Shown here piece after piece: positions 1-5,267 of a stretch of DNA of 5,843 bases. Position numbers and translations under genes: made by a program. The notes beneath the pieces were generated by a model that was not told where the DNA came from, ran no database searches, and saw only the letters and a list, made by a program, of their open reading frames with translations. Within the stretch, counting starts at the first letter, position 1. Each line of letters begins with the position of its first letter. Source of the stretch: an uncultured Treponema sp. (GTDB taxonomy: Bacteria > Spirochaetota > Spirochaetia > Treponematales > Treponemataceae); assembly GCA_905372345.1 (NCBI GenBank), contig CAJPPE010000117.1, positions 1-5,843 of the forward strand, written 5' to 3'.

Positions 1-1
1 T

Positions 2-667
2 CTCAAGTTTAAATATCCGAATTCAAAAAAAGAAGTTTTAAAAAATATAAATTTGGAAGTAAAACAAGGCGATTATATTTCGATTGTGGGAGAAAACGGC
101 TGCGGAAAAAGCACTCTCCTAAAGCTGATTTTAAAATTGCTGAAAATACAAAAAGGTGAAATTATTATCAATGCAAAAAGAATCGGCTATCTTCCGCAAA
201 AAAAAGAAAACTTAAACGATTTCCCGATTACGCTTTTTGAACTCCTAAATTCTTATAGAAAAATATTAAAGATAAGGGAAAACGATTGTGCTCTAAAAGC
301 CCTGGAAAGAGTAAATTTAGCCGAATACAAAAACAACCTTGTAGGAGAACTTTCGGGGGGCCAGCTTCAAAAGCTCTACATCGCCCGTGCCCTTATCGGG
401 GATCCTGACCTTTTAATTTTAGATGAACCTTCTACCGGAATAGATGTTCAAGGGCAAAAAGAAATCTATTCTTTTGTAAAAGATTTAAACGTTAAAAAGG
501 GGCTTACCGTCATTTCGGTTGACCATAATTTGGATGCCGCTATTTTTAATTCTACAAAAATATTTCACATAAAAAACGGAGAAGGTCATTTGTGTAATCC
601 TCAACAATATACTTCGGAATTTTTTAATCCGAGCTTTGTTCAATTTAAACTAAAGGGAGAAAAATAA
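2..667 (+). CDS. znuC: Metal-ion ABC transporter ATP-binding protein, ZnuC/AdcC-like (5' partial)
   Basis: Cytoplasmic ATPase subunit that would power import of zinc or a similar divalent metal through the permease encoded next to it. Seen directly: Walker A GENGCGKST (89-115), a Q-loop in RIGYLPQKK (about 179-205), the ABC signature LSGGQ (350-364), Walker B LLILDE (410-427), the D-loop STGID, and the switch histidine in SVDHN (about 515-529). The IGYLPQ...FPITLFELL stretch resembles the zinc (ZnuC/AdcC) branch of metal ATPases; that subfamily call is from family knowledge. The reading frame is open to the left edge, and the upstream codons read LKFKYPNSKKEVLKNINLEV, a normal ABC-ATPase N-terminus. 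The TTG at 53 is therefore not the start and the true start lies outside the window. The gene ends TAA one base before the permease ATG, so the two are clearly one operon. Manganese or iron as substrate cannot be excluded. Confidence 0.93.
   Translation, partial: LKFKYPNSKKEVLKNINLEVKQGDYISIVGENGCGKSTLLKLILKLLKIQKGEIIINAKRIGYLPQKKENLNDFPITLFELLNSYRKILKIRENDCALKALERVNLAEYKNNLVGELSGGQLQKLYIARALIGDPDLLILDEPSTGIDVQGQKEIYSFVKDLNVKKGLTVISVDHNLDAAIFNSTKIFHIKNGEGHLCNPQQYTSEFFNPSFVQFKLKGEK
652..660 (+). promoter_or_regulatory. Ribosome binding site of the permease gene
   Basis: AAAGGGAGA lies inside the last codons of the ATPase gene, 8 nt before the ATG at 669. It supports that ATG over the in-frame Met7 codon, and it places translation of the permease under likely coupling to the ATPase, whose stop is one base upstream of the ATG. 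Confidence 0.75.
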
Positions 668-668
668 A

Positions 669-1487
669 ATGCTTCAATACGGTTTTATGCAAAATGCCTT
701 TATCGTTTCTTTTTTTATAGGAATACTTTGTCCTGCAATCGGCTTATTTTTAGTACTCAGAAGATACTCCCTCATAGGAGACACCCTTTCCCACAGCTCC
801 CTTGCAGGCGTTACCCTTGCCCTCGCTTCAGGAATAAACCCCATCCTCGGTGCCTTTATTTTTACGACAGCAGCAGGAGCCCTGATAGAAGCCCTGCGGA
901 ATGCTTTTAAAGAATACCAAGATTTAATCCTTTCAATAGTTTTGTCCTTGAGTGTCGGAATCGCCATTACCCTCATAAGCTCAGGAACCGTCAGAGCAAA
1001 TGCCGAAACCTATTTATTCGGAAGCGTCTTAACCGTTTCTTCTTCGGATTTGATTACAGTGATTGCTTTAAGCATCTTGTCCTTGGTTACTCTCGGCCTC
1101 ATGTATCACAAGATGGTCTACATAGCCCTCGATGAAGATATTGCAAAAATAATGGGAGTAAAGGTCAGGCTTATCAATTACTTGTTTTCAGGTCTAACAG
1201 CGGCAACGATAGCTGTTTCATTAAAAATAGTGGGAATGTTGGTTTTAAGCTCGATGATAGCACTCCCCATCGCAACAGCCCTTCAATTAAAAATGAGCTT
1301 TAAAAAGACATTGATTTTTTCTATTTTGATAAGTGTCGCAGACATAATGCTCGGCTTGGTTTTGTCCTATCACCTAAATGTCGCCCCCGGCGGCTTTACA
1401 GCCCTAGTGTCGGTAATCGTCTTAATATTGACAATAGGAATAACACGGCTGATTAAAATTTTCTATACGGGGAGCACACGGGCTTAG
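669..1487 (+). CDS. znuB: Metal-ion ABC transporter permease, ABC-3 family (ZnuB/AdcB/TroC-like)
   Basis: Integral inner-membrane subunit forming the translocation path for zinc or a related divalent metal, working as a dimer with the upstream ATPase. The 272-residue length is normal for the family (about 260-300). Seen directly: roughly eight hydrophobic segments (about residues 10-30, 56-77, 85-104, 127-145, 170-188, 189-207, 214-234, 243-264). Family-type motifs are RRYSLIGDTLSHSSLAGV (31-48), YLFGSVL (115-121), the cytoplasmic coupling stretch DEDIAKIMGVKV (155-166), VGMLVLSSMIALPIATA (188-204) and SYHLNVAPGG (233-242). In the last motif many relatives have Asp where this protein has Asn. 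The start is chosen from the RBS at 652-660. The final codons overlap the convergent minus-strand gene by 35 bp, so the last residues (about FYTGSTRA) may not be ancestral. Metal specificity is not provable from the sequence, and a TroC-type manganese/zinc permease is an alternative. Confidence 0.92.
   Translation: MLQYGFMQNAFIVSFFIGILCPAIGLFLVLRRYSLIGDTLSHSSLAGVTLALASGINPILGAFIFTTAAGALIEALRNAFKEYQDLILSIVLSLSVGIAITLISSGTVRANAETYLFGSVLTVSSSDLITVIALSILSLVTLGLMYHKMVYIALDEDIAKIMGVKVRLINYLFSGLTAATIAVSLKIVGMLVLSSMIALPIATALQLKMSFKKTLIFSILISVADIMLGLVLSYHLNVAPGGFTALVSVIVLILTIGITRLIKIFYTGSTRA
1453..1487. other. 35-bp convergent coding overlap of permease and secreted-protein genes
   Basis: The permease gene ends with TAG at 1485-1487 on the plus strand. 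The secreted-protein gene ends with TAA at 1455-1453 on the minus strand. The shared bases encode the last 10 residues or so of each protein (plus strand ...IFYTGSTRA, minus strand ...KPVCSPYRKF). No clear terminator lies between the two genes, so each transcript must run into the antisense of the other. Confidence 0.9.
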
Positions 1488-2334
1488 AGGCATCGCGGAT
1501 AGTCCAGTCCTCAAGAGCTTCGCCGGAAAGGCGTGGCATAAAGCGTTTTTCTTTTACGGTCTTCATCGAAGAGCCGGCTCCTACAGATTCATTCCACCAA
1601 TCATATAAGTGAACATTTGTCTTTACGCCCAAAAAGTTGTGAGTCTTTTCGAGAGAAACAAAGCCGATTGGATCATACTCATAAAACTTTAATTTCGAAT
1701 CAGCCGTATTCGGATGTATTTCATAGGGAAGCCATTTTTGCGGAATATAATTGTTTCCGATTATTTTTTTGTACTCGCTAGGCATTCCGTAAGTGTAAAG
1801 AAGTTTAGTATGGGTATCAAGTGCACACATTAAGTTATTGAGAGCATTTTCAAAAAGGCCGCCTTTAGCCGCATAAGCGGTAAATTTAAAAAAGATAAAA
1901 CGTTCAAGGATTTTAGCTTCAGCCGGGTCATCATAAATAGGCAAATCAAATGGATGAACTCCTTCTACCTTGAAATAAACTACATCGCTTATCTTATTTG
2001 TTATGCCTAAAAACACGGAAGAACCGGGCACCTCGGTTTCCCGATATTGATAAGTTTTCCCTTCTTTCCCCCAGCCTTCATGAGGAGAACAAGACTCCCA
2101 TTTAAAATCGGAGGTAAAAAGGATTTCAACTGCCGGTGCCGATCCCTTTGAGGGTGAAGTAATTTTTGCCATGTGAATAAGGCAATCACCCAGCCTTGCC
2201 TTTTCGTAAATGCAGTCGGGATTTTCAGGATTAGCTTTTATACTATGGTCCTCTAAGTTCCCGGCTATTAGAAAATTCACAAAACAAAAGAGAAACAAAA
2301 ATAAACCGAAAAACTTTAAACTCAATTTTTTCAT
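1453..2334 (-). CDS. Secreted protein of unknown function, apparently truncated paralogue of the 953-aa neighbour
   Basis: I do not recognise this 293-residue protein as a named family. Residues 1-24 form a Sec signal peptide (MKKLSLKFF, then a Phe/Leu-rich core ending FLIA). There is no convincing lipobox, so a periplasmic or surface location is inferred. Residues about 115-249 match residues about 241-365 of the 953-residue protein encoded just upstream, including ERFIFFKFTA against ERFHFFKFTA and DPIGFV against DPVGFV. Residues 267-278 (PRLSGEALEDWT) match the opening of that protein's C-terminal domain (PKISNESLESWS, 723-734). The Ig-like and InlB-like middle is absent, and so is nearly all of the C-terminal domain. 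The ATG at 2334 has AGGA 5 nt upstream. A terminator-like hairpin stands between it and the neighbour, so expression may depend on read-through. The last 11 residues are read from DNA overlapping the permease gene. It could be a functional short form or a decaying copy. Confidence 0.82.
   Translation of the reverse strand: MKKLSLKFFGLFLFLFCFVNFLIAGNLEDHSIKANPENPDCIYEKARLGDCLIHMAKITSPSKGSAPAVEILFTSDFKWESCSPHEGWGKEGKTYQYRETEVPGSSVFLGITNKISDVVYFKVEGVHPFDLPIYDDPAEAKILERFIFFKFTAYAAKGGLFENALNNLMCALDTHTKLLYTYGMPSEYKKIIGNNYIPQKWLPYEIHPNTADSKLKFYEYDPIGFVSLEKTHNFLGVKTNVHLYDWWNESVGAGSSMKTVKEKRFMPRLSGEALEDWTIRDASKPVCSPYRKF
1588..1992 (-). repeat. Shared uncharacterised module, copy in the 293-aa protein
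   Basis: This is the protein-level module of residues about 115-249. Landmarks, with the equivalent in the other copy: ISDVVYFKVEGVHP (IWDVKVYRYKNR), ERFIFFKFTA (ERFHFFKFTA), a Cys then TKLLYTYGMPSE (SKFLFYYSEPSE), IPQKWLPYE (VPKNWMDYA), DPIGFV (DPVGFV) and VHLYDWW (VVLYQWI). A 15-bp DNA identity remains at the core, at 1880-1894 here and 4422-4436 in the other copy. I know no named domain for it. Confidence 0.8.
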
Positions 2335-2338
2335 AAGA

Positions 2339-2343
2339 TTCCT
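2339..2343 (-). promoter_or_regulatory. Ribosome binding site of the 293-aa protein gene
   Basis: AGGAA on the minus strand, with about 5 nt between AGGA and the ATG at 2334. It is weaker than the SD of the upstream lipoprotein gene. It lies only a few bases after the T-run of the hairpin at 2351-2387. Confidence 0.55.
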
Positions 2344-2350
2344 AAACTTG

Positions 2351-2387
2351 AAAAAAGCCGGAGGCTCACGAGGAGTCTTCGGCTTTT
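2351..2387 (-). terminator. Rho-independent terminator or attenuator between lipoprotein and 293-aa protein genes
   Basis: Arms at 2353-2367 and 2373-2387 form a 15-bp stem with a 5-nt loop. In the minus-strand transcript, GCCG/CGGC and flanking pairs form, with two C-A mismatches at 2361/2379 and 2364/2376, and the hairpin ends in six U (2356-2351). In a plus-strand transcript the same two positions are G-U pairs, so the stem is complete, but the following run is only four U. It begins 6 bp after the lipoprotein gene's stop codon and its T-run ends 16 bp before the ATG of the next gene. That leaves no room for a promoter between hairpin and start. Confidence 0.75.
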
Positions 2388-2392
2388 AAAAT

Positions 2393-5254
2393 TTATTTCC
2401 AGCTGATTGTATAAATTACCTTTACCGTGCCTTTCGAGCGTGTTTCATCATGGTTATCTACCTTATACGTAACGACAAAGTCTTTTTCTTCACCGTCACG
2501 AAGGATAAAGTTTTCGTCATAGGTAATTGTTACGCCCTTATAGGAAATTTTGCGGTCAGGCTTCGGTTTCGTTCCTGCAAATTCGGCAGGTAACGGAATG
2601 ACATCAGAGCGTTTTATATTAACATTGGCCTTGTCTACCGTCCACATCCCTGTAGTTTCATTATAAACTAGAGGAAAAACGCTGTTGTCGTCGATGGCTT
2701 GCAGCGGGTACATTGTCGGAGCCGTAAAAGGCCAGATGCCTGTTGTATATTCTGCCCACCAAAAATCGTGCCGATTTGCCTTTAGCAGGTAATTGGAGAA
2801 AGACATCTTTAAGTCGGAAAACAAAGAAAATTCGGCTATCAAGCAAGAATCGGCATCCGCGGATTTGACAGTGTCTACTTTGATAAAATCTTCCGACTGA
2901 ACCTGTATCCATTTTCCACTGTTGTCTTTAACGGGGAACATATAATCCCACGATTTTGTAACATTGCTTCCACCGCTTACCTGAATCGCGCACTTACGTG
3001 AAATATGCACACCGCCTATATAATTGGGGCTAAAATGATCGTTGCCTTCCGTAGACCAGGACTCTAAACTTTCATTGGAAATTTTGGGAGTTATAGTAAG
3101 GCGCATTTTCGGCTCAAAAGAAACCGAAACGGCAGCATTTGCCGCTCCAACCGTTAATACGGCGTATGTTTTATCGGCAATGGAAGCTTCGGGAGTAACA
3201 CCCTCCCATGCTTTAACAATGTGCCGGGGTTTCGGAGCTGCGATAAATTTGACCTTCTCACCCTTTTTTACATAATCACCGGATTTAATGGGATTCCCAT
3301 TATGCAAGGCAGTAAGGGCTCCGCCATCTCCATCTACGAAAAATTCAATCTTATAGGACTGCTCGACCTCGATTGCGGCATAAGCACTTTTTTTGCTTGC
3401 AGTCTGTTCTCCGTGTACGGTATTGTTCGTATTCGTAACTAAGCAATAATAGTATGTTATGCCGGCAGCGGAGGCGTCGGGTGTAAAGGTGCATTCGTCC
3501 TTATCGGCTCCCGTTACGGCCGTTCCTTCTGCCGCAGGCGAGGCCGCCTTATACCATTGATATGATAAGGTGCCTCCGTCTTTGGATACGGCTTTTACTC
3601 TAAGGGTAAGCTGTTCTGCACTGTTAAGGTGAAGGGTTTTGCCTTTAGGTTGTTCCGTTATTTCGGGGTTTAAAGCATCGGACTGAATTTGTCCGTCAGT
3701 TATGTGGCATTTTGCCCGTTCGCTTTCGGTTTGTTCGGATTTATTGTTGTCCGTATTCGTGTTTTTGATGATGCAGTAAAAATAGCATTTTGTTTCGGTT
3801 GAGGTATCGGTTATTTTGTATGATGCTTCCGTTGCACCCGGAATTTCGGTTCCTGTTTCCGTCTTATTTTCGGCCTTATACCATTGATATGAAAGCGTTT
3901 CGCCGTCTGGTACGGGTGCCGTTTTTACCTCAAAAACAAGTTCGGGGCTATTCAGTTTTGCATAAGCATCTTTAGGCTGTTCTAAAATAATGGGTTTAAC
4001 GGCCGTATATTTCGGATTTTTATCTTTGGTTATGGTCTTTTTTGTTATTTTTAATTTTTCTTTATATGGAGAAAAACCCGCTTTGTTGGCCTTTCTTCCG
4101 GCAGGTTGTGTATAAGCAGGATTCTGTTTTGGTTTATAGTCGGCACTATTTATGTTATCCTTTATCCATTGGTACAGAACAACGGAACCGTCTTCTTTTA
4201 CAAAGCCGACGGGGTCGGTCAGATAAAAGGGTTCGGAAAATTGAGTGTGTATTCCAGTTGAGGGCGCCGCGTAATCCATCCAATTTTTAGGAACCTTATT
4301 CCAAAATATCTCTGGCATCTCAGACGGTTCGCTGTAATAAAATAAAAATTTGGAATACCGGTCTACACAGAACATGGAGCTGCCGTGCTCCCCGCCGACT
4401 TCGCCTCCGGCAGAACTTGCCGTAAATTTAAAAAAGTGAAAACGCTCGTCCTTCGGGTCGATAGCCGGCGTATACCCTATTTCGGCCCATCGATCGGTTC
4501 TGTTTTTATAACGGTAAACTTTTACATCCCAAATTTTTTTTATACCCGAACCTATTCCGGAAGGAACATTGTCGACCATTTCAGGACTGCCGCTCCAGCT
4601 TCCTTCCTTGAATTTGTACGAGGCAACAATGCCGTCCATACTTGGCATATTAAGAATCCAATTATCGAATTTAGCTGAATCAAAGTTTCCATCATCACTG
4701 CTGTCGGGCTCTCCTTCTTTATAATAAGTCCAAGGATCGGCTTCCATGTGTTCTGTTTTGATTTTTATGATAAATTTATTGTTACCGTGCGGGTCTTTGG
4801 GGTTGTAATCGGCCCCGCCGCCGCCCATAGAACCGTCCTGCTCTAAAAAAAGGTATTTTTGTATTTCAAGATTTGAACCGTCTACGGTCTTCAGCATTAC
4901 TGGCACGGTAACAAGTTCCCCGTCTTTTAAATTGGCCTGTCCGCCTGGCCCTTTTATTGCTATTGAAACTTCAACAGCGGCGCCGGTATCATCCTTTACG
5001 GCAACACTTATATCATCAGGATAAACTATTGCATCTTTTGCGTTTACTTTTCCTATAAAGTCTTCCCCGTTGGCTTCGGGGTACAGTTTTACACCGCATA
5101 CCGTTATAGATTGTACGGTCAGCGTTTTTTTATCTCCGCCGTCTTTAATGGAACGTTTGTACCATGATGAACCTAAGGCCGGCTGGCATGAAAAACATAC
5201 ATAAGCAGCCATAAAAATAAGTAAACTTAAAACAGATAATTTTTTCCTTTTCAT
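2393..5254 (-). CDS. Large putative surface lipoprotein with Ig-like and InlB-like repeats
   Basis: A 953-residue exported protein, probably anchored by lipid and exposed on the envelope. A binding or adhesin-like role is inferred from architecture only. Residues 1-23 are a signal sequence (MKRKKLSVLSLL...) ending FSC, with Cys23 the likely lipidated residue. The lipobox is relaxed, as spirochaetal ones often are. Order of parts: unknown beta-rich region (about 45-140) beginning VQSITVCGVKLYP; glycine-rich hinge GSMGGGG (141-147); uncharacterised module shared with the next gene's product (about 241-365); linker to 420; two Ig-like repeats (421-519 and 530-630), each with LSYQWYKA and a YxYC strand; a divergent InlB B-repeat (634-716) with FFVDGDGG and KAWEGV; and an unknown C-terminal domain (717-953) with the aromatic cluster FWWAEYTTGIWPF. 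No LPXTG or other sorting signal is seen. The ATG at 5254 has a perfect SD, TAAGGAGGA, whose TAA is the stop of the upstream barrel gene, implying coupled translation. Confidence 0.9.
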   Translation of the reverse strand: MKRKKLSVLSLLIFMAAYVCFSCQPALGSSWYKRSIKDGGDKKTLTVQSITVCGVKLYPEANGEDFIGKVNAKDAIVYPDDISVAVKDDTGAAVEVSIAIKGPGGQANLKDGELVTVPVMLKTVDGSNLEIQKYLFLEQDGSMGGGGADYNPKDPHGNNKFIIKIKTEHMEADPWTYYKEGEPDSSDDGNFDSAKFDNWILNMPSMDGIVASYKFKEGSWSGSPEMVDNVPSGIGSGIKKIWDVKVYRYKNRTDRWAEIGYTPAIDPKDERFHFFKFTASSAGGEVGGEHGSSMFCVDRYSKFLFYYSEPSEMPEIFWNKVPKNWMDYAAPSTGIHTQFSEPFYLTDPVGFVKEDGSVVLYQWIKDNINSADYKPKQNPAYTQPAGRKANKAGFSPYKEKLKITKKTITKDKNPKYTAVKPIILEQPKDAYAKLNSPELVFEVKTAPVPDGETLSYQWYKAENKTETGTEIPGATEASYKITDTSTETKCYFYCIIKNTNTDNNKSEQTESERAKCHITDGQIQSDALNPEITEQPKGKTLHLNSAEQLTLRVKAVSKDGGTLSYQWYKAASPAAEGTAVTGADKDECTFTPDASAAGITYYYCLVTNTNNTVHGEQTASKKSAYAAIEVEQSYKIEFFVDGDGGALTALHNGNPIKSGDYVKKGEKVKFIAAPKPRHIVKAWEGVTPEASIADKTYAVLTVGAANAAVSVSFEPKMRLTITPKISNESLESWSTEGNDHFSPNYIGGVHISRKCAIQVSGGSNVTKSWDYMFPVKDNSGKWIQVQSEDFIKVDTVKSADADSCLIAEFSLFSDLKMSFSNYLLKANRHDFWWAEYTTGIWPFTAPTMYPLQAIDDNSVFPLVYNETTGMWTVDKANVNIKRSDVIPLPAEFAGTKPKPDRKISYKGVTITYDENFILRDGEEKDFVVTYKVDNHDETRSKGTVKVIYTISWK
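3107..3355 (-). repeat. Divergent InlB B-repeat domain in the lipoprotein
   Basis: Residues 634-716 read YKIEFFVDGDGGALTA..., then NGNPIKSGDYVKKGEKVKF, then KPRHIVKAWEGV, and end in an alternating hydrophobic strand AVSVSFEPK. This beta-rich pattern (a Gly-rich turn, a basic KKG..V.F strand, a W near the middle, and a closing V.V.FE strand) matches the divergent InlB B-repeat / Flg_new-like family common in bacterial surface proteins. There is a single copy here. Confidence 0.75.
3365..3667 (-). repeat. Ig-like repeat 2 of the lipoprotein
   Basis: Residues 530-630. It opens PEITEQPKGK, carries the core strand GTLSYQWYKA and the F-strand TYYYCLVTNTNN, and closes with a hydrophobic strand AYAAIEV. 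The usual first Ig cysteine is replaced by a hydrophobic residue, as in many bacterial Ig-like domains. Confidence 0.8.
3698..3994 (-). repeat. Ig-like repeat 1 of the lipoprotein
   Basis: Residues 421-519. It opens PIILEQPKDA, has the core strand ETLSYQWYKA, the stretch EIPGATEASYKI and the F-strand CYFYCIIKNTNT. It is homologous to repeat 2. A 20-bp DNA identity between the two repeats remains (3546-3565 and 3873-3892), covering the SYQWYKA codons. Confidence 0.8.
4160..4534 (-). repeat. Shared uncharacterised module, copy in the 953-aa lipoprotein
   Basis: Residues about 241-365. This is the counterpart of the module in the downstream 293-residue protein. Seen here: IWDVKVYRYK, ERFHFFKFTA, FCVDRYSKFLFYYSEPSEM, VPKNWMDYA, DPVGFV and VVLYQW. 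It precedes the Ig-like repeats, so it would lie closer to the lipid anchor than they do. Confidence 0.8.
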
Positions 5255-5267
5255 AAACTCCTCCTTA
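5255..5267 (-). promoter_or_regulatory. Shine-Dalgarno sequence overlapping the upstream stop codon
   Basis: Read on the minus strand, TAAGGAGGAGTTT directly precedes the lipoprotein ATG. Its first three bases are the TAA stop of the barrel gene. AGGAGG sits 5 nt from the ATG. A ribosome terminating on the barrel gene would stand on the SD of the next gene, which favours translational coupling. Confidence 0.85.

Noticed and set aside
198..205. Run of eight A in the ATPase gene as a phase-variation or frameshift site
   Set aside because: A-runs are common in this AT-rich DNA, the frame is intact and conserved across it (LPQKKEN), and a transporter ATPase is not a typical phase-variable target.
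674..976. Minus-strand open frame opposite the permease gene
   Set aside because: It lies wholly antisense to a well-supported ABC-3 permease, has Arg/Lys/Pro-rich shadow-like composition, and shows no recognisable domain.
1517..1555. Possible plus-strand terminator after the permease gene (CGCC/GGCG hairpin, flanking GCTT/AAGC, then TTTTTCTTTT)
   Set aside because: The central stem is only 4 bp and the outer arms are separated by a 7-nt bulge. It lies in codons that encode the conserved PRLSGEALEDW stretch on the other strand, which explains its sequence.
1571..1580. Perfect 10-bp palindrome GAGCCGGCTC
   Set aside because: It has no loop, no T-run and no promoter nearby, and sits in the middle of coding sequence. 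A chance palindrome is the simplest reading.
2007..2912. Short minus-strand frames at 2007-2189 and 2661-2912
   Set aside because: They are out-of-frame shadows inside the two minus-strand secreted-protein genes, with no supporting features.
3042..4678. Several plus-strand open frames (3042-3275, 3221-3442, 3790-3975, 4042-4290, 4385-4678)
   Set aside because: All lie inside and antisense to the large lipoprotein gene, lack a good RBS or recognisable motifs, and overlap regions with clear domain structure on the minus strand.
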